Part shown: one piece after another, positions 8,951 to 18,083 of the stretch
Layout: every line of letters begins with the position of its first letter
How positions within the stretch are numbered: position 1 is the stretch's first letter
Assembly: GCF_002300555.2 (NCBI RefSeq)
Contig: NZ_NTHN02000019.1
Span: 24,856 to 88,855, forward strand
Source of the DNA: Alloyangia mangrovi
GTDB taxonomy: Bacteria; Pseudomonadota; Alphaproteobacteria; Rhodobacterales; Rhodobacteraceae
DNA length: 64,000 nt
Direction: 5' to 3'
Notes under the pieces: model-generated
The model's input: the letters and a program-made list of their open reading frames with translations, nothing else
Told to the model about the DNA's origin: nothing
Database searches by the model: none
Made by a program: the position numbers and the translations under genes

Positions 8951-10522
8951 TTAGGCCGCCGCGCAGCCGTCCATCGCTTCGGCGATCACTTTCGCCGTCG
9001 TGCAACCCATCTCCCATGCGTTCACCAAGCCCTGCACAAAAGGGTGCCGCCGCAGCAGAACCGGCAGCGCGAGACAGTGAATACGGCCCGAGGTCGCTGC
9101 GCCAAGCGGCAGGACAAAATCCTCGAAGCGCAGCGGACGGGCAAGAATGTCGTCGCGCGCGAGCGACGGGAACCCGAGGTCCGAGAACTTCATCGCGGGC
9201 TGGCCGCGCGCGTCGATGATGATCTCGACCTCGGTCTCGACGTCATCGCCGGTCACGCGGTACCCGGTCCGCCGCTCGGACATCCGGCTGTCCTCGCCGA
9301 GGCGAAGCACCTCGAGCACCCCCGCCTCGCGCAGTGCCAGCAGGCGCCTGACCGAGAAATGCGGAACGCAGGCATAGCAATCGGTGAAGACCGGCTTCAG
9401 GGTGGCATGAAACGCCTCGACCTCGGATTCGGAGAGCTGCGGAATAAGCTCCTCGAAAAGCTCGTGCGCCCTGAGCAGCGCACTGCGCCAGGGGGTCGGG
9501 CGCTGCTCCGCCAAGGTTTCCTCGGCCAGCGCGAGATTTTCGCGCGCCCAGTCGAATGGGTCGGCCGCAAGACGTTCCGCGAAATAGGCGGTCCTGAACA
9601 CGTCCCGCCCTATGACGCTGCCCCCGAGGCGGGTCAGCCAGTCTCCGTCCGCCTCTTCGAGATCGGCGAGGAATGCCCGGTAGGCCCGGTCGAGCAGCGG
9701 TCCTTCCCCTGCCGCGCAGGCGGCCAGCCGGGGCAGCTCCGGCAAGGGCAGCTGGTACCAGTAGTCCGCCTCCGGAAGCAGGCCCTTGCGGGACATCAGG
9801 CTAATCAGGAAATCATCCTGCCCCTCATCCGGCTGGTAGACCAGATCTCCGCCGACTTCGAGAAAGCGCCCGCGCGCGGACGCGACGGTCACTGCGACGT
9901 CAATTGCCGACAGCGAGCTGCCCAGCACGCCGATCCTGCGCTGCGGCAGCCGCGCCAGCTTCTCTGCCGGCCATGCCGACTGAAGCCGGGCCCCGCCCTC
10001 GGAGACCGAGTCGGGCCAACGATGGCCGGTGGCGAGCACCACGTCCGCATAGTCCGCCTTCGACGTGCCGGCGGGACTGCGCCAGATGACCTCGATCCCC
10101 TGCAGGCGCGGGCGAATGTCTTCGACCGTGTGGCGCAGGTGCAGCTCGATCCGGTGCCCTGCACGACGGCCGCGGGCGATCAGCTCGGCCATCTGCGCCG
10201 TGAAATAGGCCCCGAGCGCGAGGCGCGGATAGAAGGCGTCCTCGCCGATCTCCGCGTCGCGAAGGCCGAGCCGCGCGAGATCGGAGCGATCGAGACCGAG
10301 CAGCCAGTCGTTGAGCGACACGACCACCGGCGGCAGTTCCCGGCTCGCGATATTGGAGAGCATGGACGGCGTGTTCATCTCGGCGCTGTAGGGCATGCCG
10401 GGGCCCGCGGCGGGGCCCTTCTCGAAAATGTCGAGATGCAGGCGCGACGGGGTCTCTTTCAGGAGCGCGGCGAGCGTATACACGCCGGTCGGACCCGCGC
10501 CGATGATCGCAACCCGGTGCAT
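8951..10522 (-). CDS. FAD/NAD(P)-binding protein (NAD_binding_9 type oxidoreductase), function unknown
   Basis: 523 residues from the chosen ATG, which gives MHRVAIIGAGPTGVYTLAAL at once, an N-terminal FAD-binding Rossmann loop. Later segments include MPYSAEMNTPSMLSNI, typical of the FAD-NAD(P)-binding NAD_binding_9 family, VVLATGH and a second nucleotide-binding stretch IGVLGSSLSAIDVAV. In-frame ATGs at 10612 and 10645 would add 30 or 41 residues that do not look conserved. The gene is divergent from a type III polyketide synthase, so it could modify the polyketide product. This is only a neighbourhood argument and no hydroxylase substrate can be read. Confidence 0.75.
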   Translation of the reverse strand: MHRVAIIGAGPTGVYTLAALLKETPSRLHLDIFEKGPAAGPGMPYSAEMNTPSMLSNIASRELPPVVVSLNDWLLGLDRSDLARLGLRDAEIGEDAFYPRLALGAYFTAQMAELIARGRRAGHRIELHLRHTVEDIRPRLQGIEVIWRSPAGTSKADYADVVLATGHRWPDSVSEGGARLQSAWPAEKLARLPQRRIGVLGSSLSAIDVAVTVASARGRFLEVGGDLVYQPDEGQDDFLISLMSRKGLLPEADYWYQLPLPELPRLAACAAGEGPLLDRAYRAFLADLEEADGDWLTRLGGSVIGRDVFRTAYFAERLAADPFDWARENLALAEETLAEQRPTPWRSALLRAHELFEELIPQLSESEVEAFHATLKPVFTDCYACVPHFSVRRLLALREAGVLEVLRLGEDSRMSERRTGYRVTGDDVETEVEIIIDARGQPAMKFSDLGFPSLARDDILARPLRFEDFVLPLGAATSGRIHCLALPVLLRRHPFVQGLVNAWEMGCTTAKVIAEAMDGCAAA

Positions 10523-10747
10523 CGCGGCGGGGCGATCCCCTTCGCTCCGGGTCGACTTGCATACAGGCCTGTTGCCGCGGGCCGTGGGACGGAGGGGGGT
10601 CTCGAAAGCCATGTGCAATCTTTGCTTGCTGGAGGGGGGAACCATCGTCCGTTAAGGCGAACTCGGAAGCGCGCGCGGAGTTCCGGTGGCCCGGGCATTT
10701 CGCGGATCGGCTATCGGATTGATCCAGGTGTCAGCACTGACTCGGGC

Positions 10748-10768
10748 ATACGGGGCACCTTGCCGTAT
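10748..10768. promoter_or_regulatory. Inverted repeat in the divergent promoter region between flavoprotein and polyketide synthase genes
   Basis: ATACGG at 10748-10753 and CCGTAT at 10763-10768 form a 6-bp inverted repeat with a 9-base spacer, placed about 100 bases before the polyketide synthase start. The 349-base stretch 10523-10871 otherwise shows no gene. A regulator site is possible but the arms are short. Confidence 0.3.
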
Positions 10769-10871
10769 CGCACGGAACGGAGCGCCGAATTGCGCGTTGT
10801 GCTCGAACGGCTGCGCGGAGGACTGGCGACATGCCCACACCTCGCAGGCGGCCCTCAGCGAAAGAAGCCGA

Positions 10872-11936
10872 ATGAGCGTCTACCTGCACGGACTTTCGAC
10901 AGCCCTTCCCGCACATTGTCTGCATCAATCCGAGGTCAGGGCCCGCGCGGCCGAGATCTTCGAACGCAAGTACCCGGATTTCGACCGCCTGTCCAAAAGC
11001 TTCGACACCGCCGGGATCGACACCCGCCACTCGGTCGTCCCGCTCGAGTGGTTCTCGGAACCGCATGGATGGTCAGATCGCGCCGAGGCCTTCGCCTCGG
11101 GGGCAAAGGCGCTTTTCGTGGACGCCGCGCGGGCGGCGCTCCGCGAGGCCGGATGGCAGAGCGCAGAGGTCGATATCGTCGTCACCGTCTGTTCCACCGG
11201 CATCGCGACGCCATCGCTGGAGGCGCAGGCTCTCACCGAGATGGGCTTTCGCGATAGCGTGCTGCGTGTGCCGATCTTCGGGCTCGGCTGCGCGGGCGGC
11301 GTATCCGGGCTGGCGACCGCGGGGCTTTTGGCAGCCGGCCGGCCCGGAGCGAAGGTGCTGCTGGTCGTGGTCGAGACCTGCTCGCTCGCCTTCCGCGCGG
11401 ATCGCCTGCAAAAGGCCGACATCATCGCGGCGGTGCTCTTCGGCGACGGCGCCGCGGCGGCCTGCCTCTCGGACGACATGCCATTGGACGGGCCAAGCAT
11501 CCTGCTCGGCGCCGCCCATCAGAAGACATGGCCCGAGACGCTCGGGATAATGGGGTGGGACGTGGACGAGATCGGGTTCGGGGTGATCTTCGACCGCTCG
11601 ATTCCGGAGTTCATCGCCCAGGAATTCGGCGCCGCGGCGCAAGAGGCCGTGCGGGCGACCCGCCTCGGGGATACGCCGATCGCGCGCTACGTCTGCCACC
11701 CCGGCGGCGCGAAGGTGGTCGAGGCGCTCGAAGGCGCGCTGCACATCGAACAGGGTTCGCTCGACGCCGAGCGCGAGATCTTGCGCCGTGCTGGGAACAT
11801 GTCCGCCCCGACTGTGCTCTTCGTGCTGAAGGCGGTGCTGGACGCGGGCCGCACGGGGCAGATGATGGCCTGCGCCCTGGGTCCGGGATTCACCGCCTCC
11901 TTCCTTCCGCTCAGCGTCGGCGCAAAGGCGGCGTGA
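10872..11936 (+). CDS. Type III polyketide synthase (chalcone/alkylresorcinol synthase family)
   Basis: 354 residues, thiolase fold. The catalytic triad is visible: Cys140 in GLGCAGGVSG, His276 in YVCHPGGAKV and Asn309 in RRAGNMSAPTV, the last in the conserved G-N-M-S-x-P context. The start at 10872 gives MSVYLHGLSTALPAH; a longer in-frame ORF has no recognisable extension. These homodimeric enzymes extend an acyl-CoA with malonyl-CoA to make pyrones or resorcinols without an acyl carrier protein. The next gene overlaps by one base and encodes an isoprenylcysteine-methyltransferase-like membrane protein, the usual partner in bacterial phenolic-lipid operons. The product is not predictable from sequence. 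Confidence 0.92.
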   Translation: MSVYLHGLSTALPAHCLHQSEVRARAAEIFERKYPDFDRLSKSFDTAGIDTRHSVVPLEWFSEPHGWSDRAEAFASGAKALFVDAARAALREAGWQSAEVDIVVTVCSTGIATPSLEAQALTEMGFRDSVLRVPIFGLGCAGGVSGLATAGLLAAGRPGAKVLLVVVETCSLAFRADRLQKADIIAAVLFGDGAAAACLSDDMPLDGPSILLGAAHQKTWPETLGIMGWDVDEIGFGVIFDRSIPEFIAQEFGAAAQEAVRATRLGDTPIARYVCHPGGAKVVEALEGALHIEQGSLDAEREILRRAGNMSAPTVLFVLKAVLDAGRTGQMMACALGPGFTASFLPLSVGAKAA

Positions 11937-12451
11937 TGGCCCCCGGCACGGCGCTCTTCCTCGGTTTCATCGTCCTGCAACGGCTCGGTGAGCTCGTGCT
12001 TGCCAAAAGGAACACGGCCCGGCTCTTGGCACGTGGCGGCGTCGAGGTCGGCGGCGGTCACTACCCGGTCATGGTGCTCATGCATGCCGCCTGGGTGATC
12101 TGCCTTCTGGTCTTCGGCCATGACCGGCACATCGCCTACGGCTGGCTCTGCGTCTTCGTGCTGCTGCAGGTGATGCGCGTGTGGATCATTGCCAGCCTCG
12201 GGCCGCGCTGGACGACGCGCATCATCGTCATCGACGGTCCCCTCGTGACGCGGGGACCGTTCAGGTACCTCGCCCATCCCAATTATACGCTCGTCGTGGC
12301 AGAGATCATCACGGCACCCATGGTGCTCGGGCTGACCTGGGTCGCGGTGCTGTTCACCCTGCTCAACGCCGCCATGCTGAGCTGGCGGATCCGGGTCGAG
12401 AACCAGGCGCTCGCGCCACTGCGTACGGGCGGCGACACCCCGCAGCATTGA
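11936..12451 (+). CDS. Isoprenylcysteine carboxyl methyltransferase-family membrane protein
   Basis: 171 residues with about four to five membrane segments. The C-terminal half has the ICMT/PEMT pattern GPFRYLAHPNY followed by a hydrophobic helix and RIRVENQAL. The arginine-histidine-proline-asparagine cluster and the late glutamate are the family's SAM-contact residues. The ATG overlaps the polyketide synthase stop (TGATG), so the two are translated together. In Streptomyces griseus srsB, an ICMT-like enzyme O-methylates alkylresorcinols made by SrsA; a similar job is plausible here but inferred. Confidence 0.85.
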   Translation: MAPGTALFLGFIVLQRLGELVLAKRNTARLLARGGVEVGGGHYPVMVLMHAAWVICLLVFGHDRHIAYGWLCVFVLLQVMRVWIIASLGPRWTTRIIVIDGPLVTRGPFRYLAHPNYTLVVAEIITAPMVLGLTWVAVLFTLLNAAMLSWRIRVENQALAPLRTGGDTPQH

Positions 12452-12480
12452 CCAGGCGGGAGACCCTCTGCCGCCTGGTC
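12450..12480. terminator. Hairpin between convergent genes
   Basis: GACCAGGCGG at 12450-12459 pairs perfectly with CCGCCTGGTC at 12471-12480 across an 11-base loop. It sits right after the methyltransferase stop and before the convergent deacetylase gene. No T-run follows, so it may act as a weak bidirectional terminator. Confidence 0.5.
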
Positions 12481-12514
12481 CGCGGGCCGGACAAGAGCCT
12501 GGTCCGCGCCGGGC

Positions 12515-13729
12515 TCAGGCCGAGGTGCCGGACGCGGCGGAAAGCTCGGCGATGATGCCCTCGAGGAACGTCACGCAGGTCGCGAGCTGCTCGAGGTCGA
12601 CGAACTCGTTGGGCTTGTGCGCCTGTTCGATGGAGCCCGGTCCGACGATCACAGAAGGGATGCCGCCGATCTGCTCGAAGATGCCACCCTCGGATCCATA
12701 GGACACCTTGCCCGCCCAGGTTTCGGGCATGAGCCGCGCGTAGCGGGCATAGCCCGCCGTGTTGCGCGCCTCGCCCATCGGCGGATAGGAGAAGATCCGC
12801 TCGAAGCTGATCCCGGTGCCGGCGGTCTTCGCGGCCATCTCGGCGCTCACCTCGGCCTCGATCTGCGCCAGCAGCTCGGCCATGTCGGCCTCGGGATCCA
12901 TGTCGGCGATCGAGCGCAGCTCGAAGGTGAAGCTGCAACTGTCGGGCGTCACGTTGGTGGCGACGCCACCGTCGATCATCGTTGCCAGCATGGTCGCATG
13001 CGGCACGGTGAAGTCGGGATCGAACGGCCCTTCGGTCTCGTAGCGCTTACCCCGCGCCGAGATCAGCGCGATCGCCCGGGCGGCATATTCGATGGCGTTG
13101 ACATGCTCGGGCACGAAGGAGGAATGCCCCGAGGTGCCGGTGACATGCGCGCGCATGGCGATCTTGCCCTTCTGGCCGGTGACCAGCTCCATCATCGACG
13201 GCTCGCCGATGATCGCGAACTCGGGCGGCACCGGCAGCGCCGCGAGATGCCGCGCGATCGCCGGGGCGCCGAGGCAGCCGACCTCCTCGTCGTAGGAGAA
13301 GCACATGTAGACCGGCCGGGCGAGCGCGGCCCGCGCCAGCGCCGGAGCCACCGCCATGGCACAGGCGGCAAAACCCTTCATGTCGCAGGCACCGCGCCCG
13401 TAGAGCCGGCCGTCCCGGATCTCGGCCTTGAACGGGTCGCTCTGCCACTCGGGCTCGTCCGCCGGAACCACGTCGGTATGCCCCGACCAGACCATCCCCG
13501 CGACATCTTCGGGACCGAAGGCGGCCACGAGGTTGGCCTTTTCGCCGGTCTCGTCGGGCAGGATGGTGATCCGCCCGCCGAGACCCTCGAGATAGGCCGC
13601 CATGTGGTCGATGAGCGGCCGGTTGCCGTTGCGGGACACCGTATCGAAGGCGATCAGGTCGGCCAGGTGCGCCGCGGCACGCGTGATGCGCTCATCGGCA
13701 TCCGTCAGGCTCTCGCTGTTCAGGCTCAT
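12515..13729 (-). CDS. argE: ArgE-like M20 family deacetylase (acetylornithine deacetylase family)
   Basis: 404 residues. M20 metal and catalytic motifs are in order: GHTDVVPAD (metal His and catalytic-context Asp), GRGACDMKG (bridging Asp), YDEEVGCLG (Glu base and metal Glu) and a final His in QAHKPNEF. The dimerisation lid lies between about residues 185 and 300. The start overlaps the tctA stop by 4 bases, so the enzyme is co-expressed with a TctABC importer. That suggests hydrolysis of an imported N-acyl amino acid or related amide rather than housekeeping arginine synthesis (inference). Confidence 0.85.
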   Translation of the reverse strand: MSLNSESLTDADERITRAAAHLADLIAFDTVSRNGNRPLIDHMAAYLEGLGGRITILPDETGEKANLVAAFGPEDVAGMVWSGHTDVVPADEPEWQSDPFKAEIRDGRLYGRGACDMKGFAACAMAVAPALARAALARPVYMCFSYDEEVGCLGAPAIARHLAALPVPPEFAIIGEPSMMELVTGQKGKIAMRAHVTGTSGHSSFVPEHVNAIEYAARAIALISARGKRYETEGPFDPDFTVPHATMLATMIDGGVATNVTPDSCSFTFELRSIADMDPEADMAELLAQIEAEVSAEMAAKTAGTGISFERIFSYPPMGEARNTAGYARYARLMPETWAGKVSYGSEGGIFEQIGGIPSVIVGPGSIEQAHKPNEFVDLEQLATCVTFLEGIIAELSAASGTSA

Positions 13730-15216
13730 TGCGCAAGTCGTCTTTCTGTCTTTGTCTTCTGGATTTCCCGCCGCACCGTGAGGGTCAGCACGAACAGGAT
13801 GAGGACCGCGAAGATCCAGGTGATCGGCGAGGAGAGTAGCACCGAAATGTCCCCGCGCGAGATCGCCAGCGCCCGGCGCAGGTTTTCCTCCAGCATCGGC
13901 CCGAGGATAAAGGCGATGAGGAAGGGGGCCGCCGGAATGTTCAGCAGGAACATCCCGAAGCCGACCACGCCCATGATCAGCAGCACGGCCACGTCGAAGG
14001 TGCTCGAGGCGATCGAGTAGATGCCGAAGATGCACAGCAGCAGCACCAGCGGCGTCAGCAGGGTCTGCGGGATGTGCGAGACCTTGGAGAACATGCGCAT
14101 GGTCACCTTGCCCGCGAAGAACAGCAGCACCGACGACACCAGCATGCCGATCAGCAGCATGTAGACCTCGTGAATGTTGGTCTGGAACAGCAACGGACCG
14201 GGGGTGAGACCCTGGATCATGAACGCCCCCAGCATGACGCCGGTGATCACGTCACCGGGCACGCCGAGCGCCAGCAGCGGGATCATCGTCGCGCCGCATG
14301 CACCGTTGTTGGCCGATTCCGAGGCCGCGATGCCCTCGAGCTCGCCCTTGCCGAAGTTCGCGCCGCGCTTCGAGCTGCGCTGCGCCTCGCCATAGGAGAA
14401 GAAGGCCGCCGAGGACGGGCCGATGCCCGGGATCGCACCCAGCACCGAGCCGATCACCGAGCCCTTTAGGATTGCCTTGAGCGAGCCCATGAACTCCTCG
14501 CGGGTCACCTGCTGCGCGCCGAGCGTCGCCGCCTCTTCCTTCTTGGCGACGCGCATCACCACCAGCTTGATCAGCTCGGGCAGTGCGAAGAGACCGATCA
14601 GAACCGGCGCGATCGACAGGCCGGCCTGCATGTCGGGGGTGAAGGCAAAGCGGAACGAGCCGTACATGTCCTCGCCCACGGTCGCCAGCAGCAGACCCAG
14701 CGCCGCCGAGACGAGACCGAGCAGCAGCGAACTGCCCGAGACGCCGGCGACGGTGGTCAGCGCGAAGAGCATCAGCATGAAGAACTCGGGCGGGCCGATG
14801 CGCAGGGCCAGCACGGCAAGCGGCGCGGCGAAGAAGATCAGCGACAGGTTCGAGATGAAATCGCCGATCACCGAGGAATAGAGCGCCATGTTCAGCGCCT
14901 TGCCTGCCTTGCCCTGCTGCGCCAGCGGGTAGCCGTCGAGCGCGGTGCAGGCCGCCGAGGCGGTGCCCGGGGTCTTGATCAGGATCGCCGAGACCGAGCC
15001 GCCGTAGGTCGAGCCCTTGTAAAGCGCGACGAGCAGCAGGATTGAGGGCACCGGCTCCATGTAGAAGGTGAACGGCAGCGCAAGCGTGACGGCCATGGTC
15101 CCGGTCATGCCGGGGATCGCGCCGACGATGACGCCGCCCCAGATGCCCGCGATCATGATCAGCAGGTTCTGCAGCGTCGCCACGGCGACCAGCGCGGAGA
15201 GGATTTCATTGAGCAT
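13726..15216 (-). CDS. tctA: Tripartite tricarboxylate transporter large permease TctA
   Basis: 496 residues, highly hydrophobic with about ten to twelve membrane helices. The TctA signature is near the N-terminus (GVIVGAIPGMTGTMAVTLALPF) and a similar inverted element, GSVLGAIPGIGPSSAAFFSY, occurs mid-protein. It follows tctB by 12 bases and overlaps argE. Together with TctB and TctC it forms a proton- or sodium-driven carboxylate importer. Confidence 0.93.
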   Translation of the reverse strand: MLNEILSALVAVATLQNLLIMIAGIWGGVIVGAIPGMTGTMAVTLALPFTFYMEPVPSILLLVALYKGSTYGGSVSAILIKTPGTASAACTALDGYPLAQQGKAGKALNMALYSSVIGDFISNLSLIFFAAPLAVLALRIGPPEFFMLMLFALTTVAGVSGSSLLLGLVSAALGLLLATVGEDMYGSFRFAFTPDMQAGLSIAPVLIGLFALPELIKLVVMRVAKKEEAATLGAQQVTREEFMGSLKAILKGSVIGSVLGAIPGIGPSSAAFFSYGEAQRSSKRGANFGKGELEGIAASESANNGACGATMIPLLALGVPGDVITGVMLGAFMIQGLTPGPLLFQTNIHEVYMLLIGMLVSSVLLFFAGKVTMRMFSKVSHIPQTLLTPLVLLLCIFGIYSIASSTFDVAVLLIMGVVGFGMFLLNIPAAPFLIAFILGPMLEENLRRALAISRGDISVLLSSPITWIFAVLILFVLTLTVRREIQKTKTERRLAQ

Positions 15217-15228
15217 AGGTATCTCCGA

Positions 15229-15723
15229 TCAGAAGCCGAAGGGCTTCGTCAGCACGCCCTTGGGGAACTGCGTGCCGAGCGCGGAATGGAAGAACATCTG
15301 CAGCAGGATCGGCCCGCCGAAGGCGAGCAGCGCGACCCAGATATGATGGCCGCGCTCGCCGGTCATCAGCACGATGCAGAGCGTGAGCAGCACCGACGAA
15401 ACCAGGAATCCGAGCAACGGAATGGCCACGAGGAAGAGCACGAAGGCGAGCATCAGCCCGGCGAACCGCGCGCTCATTCGGGCCGGGGAACTGCCGTCGG
15501 TCTCGACCGGCTCCTCGGCAGGTTGTTCGCGTGTGAAAGCGAAGATCAGCACCAGCGCGCCAAGCAGGATGCCGGCCAGCGAGACAGTGCGTGGCCACAT
15601 GTCCGGCGGCGGGGCGAACCCCGGGATGAAGGCCGGGCGCGGCACGTAGACGGGAACGAGAACGAAGGCGGACAGCGCGAAGAAGGCGACAATGATCAGC
15701 CCCCGCAGGACGGGCTTGGGCAT
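15229..15723 (-). CDS. tctB: Tripartite tricarboxylate transporter small permease TctB
   Basis: 164 residues with four membrane segments, the size and layout of TctB. The ATG at 15723 has TGGAG seven bases upstream and gives MPKPVLRGLIIVAFFALSAF; a longer in-frame ORF to 15840 starts with low-complexity non-membrane sequence and is disfavoured. It lies between tctC and tctA in the same direction. Confidence 0.85.
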   Translation of the reverse strand: MPKPVLRGLIIVAFFALSAFVLVPVYVPRPAFIPGFAPPPDMWPRTVSLAGILLGALVLIFAFTREQPAEEPVETDGSSPARMSARFAGLMLAFVLFLVAIPLLGFLVSSVLLTLCIVLMTGERGHHIWVALLAFGGPILLQMFFHSALGTQFPKGVLTKPFGF

Positions 15724-15859
15724 GGCGACGCTCCAGGAAAATGAGGGGGCCCCGGTCTGGGCTGGGGCGCGGAGAGGTGCGGCCCGCGTGATCGGGGCCG
15801 CGCCAAGTGTCAGGCCGTCAGGCAGGCGGTGCCTCGGCACCGCCCGGAGCGCTTGGCGC

Positions 15860-16831
15860 TCAGTTCGACAGGTAGCCGAAGTCCTGCGCGAGACCGTGGA
15901 ACAGCTCGTATTGGCTCTTGGCGTAGTCGGTCATGTCGACGTCGCCGATGGTCGAGATCGAGCCACGGCGCGCCGCCAGGTCGAGCCACTTCTCATCCGT
16001 TGCGACCTTGCCCAGCACTTCGTGCCACTTGGCAACCACGTCCTCGGGCAGGTTCTTGGGGCCGTAGAGCGCGCTCCAACCGGCGATCTGGCCGGCCTTC
16101 TCGTAGCCGAGCTCGGCCGCGGTTGCGACCTCGGGCAGATCGTCCATGCGCTTGGGCGCAAACACCATCAGCGCCTTCATGTCGCCGCTCTGGATGTGCG
16201 GCATCAGCGAGGCGGCTGCCATGGCGACGAAATCGACGTGGCCGCCGAGCAGCGCGGTGGCGAGCTCGCCGCCCCCTTTGTAAGGCACCAGGGTCGCCGC
16301 GGTCAGCGGGTCGAGATCGTTGTCGGCCAGCAGCGCCTGCGTGGTGAAGCCGTCGATCGCGGTTGCGCCCGAGGCGGCGTAGGTCATCGCGCCGTTGCTG
16401 TCCTTGATCGCTGCCACCAGCTCTTCGACCGAATTGTAGGGCGCGTCACCGCGCACGGCGAGGATCATCGGCGTGGCTTCCAGCGCGCCGAGGAAGGTGT
16501 AGGCGTCCCACTCCACGGCATTGCCCGGGGTCACCGCCGGCGAGAGCGCCATGCCGACGCGGGCCAGCAGCAGCGTGTAGCCGTCCGCCTCGCCTTCGGA
16601 GACCGAGCGTGCACCGTTCATGCCGCCGGCACCGGGCTTGTTCATCACCGTCACCGGCTGGCCGAGGAACGGCTGCGCGGTTTCCGCCAGCGCACGGCCG
16701 GCAAGGTCCGAGGCGCCACCCGGGCCGTAGGGCACAACCAGCGTCACCGCCTGATCGGGATAGTCCTGTGCGGCCGCGGGGCCGGTTGCGGCGATCACCG
16801 CCAGGGCGATCGTTCCGAGAAGTTTCTTCAT
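15860..16831 (-). CDS. tctC: Periplasmic tricarboxylate-binding receptor TctC family (Bug family)
   Basis: 323 residues. The signal peptide MKKLLGTIALAVIAATGPAAAQ is followed by DYPDQAVTLVVPYGPGGASDLAGR, the conserved first strand and glycine loop of TctC/Bug receptors. The ATG at 16831 is preferred over an ORF extending to 16960 because the signal peptide begins there. It is first gene of the tctCBA-argE operon and faces a LysR gene. The ligand is unknown; binding loops in this family select carboxylates or amides. Confidence 0.9.
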   Translation of the reverse strand: MKKLLGTIALAVIAATGPAAAQDYPDQAVTLVVPYGPGGASDLAGRALAETAQPFLGQPVTVMNKPGAGGMNGARSVSEGEADGYTLLLARVGMALSPAVTPGNAVEWDAYTFLGALEATPMILAVRGDAPYNSVEELVAAIKDSNGAMTYAASGATAIDGFTTQALLADNDLDPLTAATLVPYKGGGELATALLGGHVDFVAMAAASLMPHIQSGDMKALMVFAPKRMDDLPEVATAAELGYEKAGQIAGWSALYGPKNLPEDVVAKWHEVLGKVATDEKWLDLAARRGSISTIGDVDMTDYAKSQYELFHGLAQDFGYLSN

Positions 16832-16887
16832 GATTACCTCACATCTGTTCCGGCAGGGCCGGACTGTTGGATGGGGTGCACCATTCA

Positions 16888-16940
16888 CAGTATGCGGAAA
16901 TTGACAATACCACACCAGTAATTGCATATTCTGCATACTG
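16888..16940. promoter_or_regulatory. Inverted repeat in the tctC/LysR divergent promoter
   Basis: CAGTATGC at 16888-16895 and GCATACTG at 16933-16940 are perfect 8-bp inverted arms, 37 bases apart, filling the short gap between the divergent tctC and lysR genes. The right arm is followed by AGGGAG, the LysR ribosome site. The position and the TATGC/GCATA content fit a LysR recognition and activation site pair. Confidence 0.55.
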
Positions 16941-16952
16941 AGGGAGCGGTTT

Positions 16953-17864
16953 ATGTTCAAGACACGGGAATTAGAGGCATTTGACGCCTACATGCGCCTT
17001 GGCGGCGTCAAGATGGCTGCGGAAGATCTCGAGGCAAGCCAGCCCTTGGTGAGCAGACTGCTGGCATCCCTCGAGGAGAAAGTCGGATTCGCCCTCTTCC
17101 GGCGCAAGCGCAACCGTCTTGCGCCGACGCCCGAAGCCTTTCGCTTTCACCAGACCGTGGTCCGCCACCTCGCCGGGCTGCGCGGGCTCGAACAGGAGGC
17201 GGTCGCCATCGCCAACGGCGAGGTCGGCCACCTGGTGATCGCGGCCCAGCCGATTTTCTGCGACACCTTCCTGCTCGACGCGCTGCGCGCCTTCCGCGAC
17301 ACCCACCCACAGGCCACGGTGCAGATCGTCGACGTCGGCATGGCCGAGATGCTGCGGATGATCAGCGAACAGCGCTGCGACCTGGCTTTCGGGATCACGC
17401 TGAACGCTGAGGCCTTCGGCGCCGAGTCCCGCCCGCTCGCGCATTGCGAGGCGCATTGCCTCCTGCCGAAGGGGCACCCGCTCGGCGATCTTGCCGAGAT
17501 CCCCCTGCCCCGGCTGCGCAAGGAATGGTTCATCGACCTCGCCCAGGGCAGCCCTCTGCGCCAGCGCGTCGACCACATGATGGAGACGATCAACGTGCAT
17601 CGCACCATAGCCGCCGAACTGCGCACCCTGCATGGGGTGGTCCGGCTGGTCGAACGCGGTGTCGGGGTGGCGATCGTCGACCCGGTGGCCAATCAGCTCA
17701 TCGACCTCGAGAGGGTCTCCTCGCATCGGCTGATTCCGGCAATCACCTGGGACATCGCCCAGTTCGTGCCGCACGACCGCCCGTTGGGCTCGGTCGGCCT
17801 GGCATTCGCCGCAGCGGTCGCGACGGAGATAAACAACCTGAAGGCTGCCGGAATTGTAACCTGA
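16953..17864 (+). CDS. LysR family transcriptional regulator of the tctCBA-argE operon
   Basis: 303 residues. N-terminal helix-turn-helix at about residues 5-65 (REDLEASQPLVSRLLASLEE-type helix), then a periplasmic-binding-like co-inducer domain starting near GHLVIAAQPIF. It is transcribed away from tctC across a 121-base gap with an 8-bp inverted repeat, the classic LysR arrangement. It probably activates the transporter and deacetylase genes in response to their substrate (inference). Confidence 0.9.
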   Translation: MFKTRELEAFDAYMRLGGVKMAAEDLEASQPLVSRLLASLEEKVGFALFRRKRNRLAPTPEAFRFHQTVVRHLAGLRGLEQEAVAIANGEVGHLVIAAQPIFCDTFLLDALRAFRDTHPQATVQIVDVGMAEMLRMISEQRCDLAFGITLNAEAFGAESRPLAHCEAHCLLPKGHPLGDLAEIPLPRLRKEWFIDLAQGSPLRQRVDHMMETINVHRTIAAELRTLHGVVRLVERGVGVAIVDPVANQLIDLERVSSHRLIPAITWDIAQFVPHDRPLGSVGLAFAAAVATEINNLKAAGIVT

Positions 17865-18083
17865 AGTTGCCTCCGCACCGACCAACTCGGCAAGTCGGCG
17901 CCGAGAGCGCTAACAGTCAAGCATCTGACGTAACGAAATAATTACGAGCCTTCCCACCCCCCCGGCAGAGCTTCGCTCACCGGGCCACTGCGTCGCCGCG
18001 CCGCAGCGTGACAGGCACGACAGTCATATTAAAGTTGTGGAGCGCGGGTACGGTGGAGGTGCCTGTGCAAGGGAGGTGATTTC

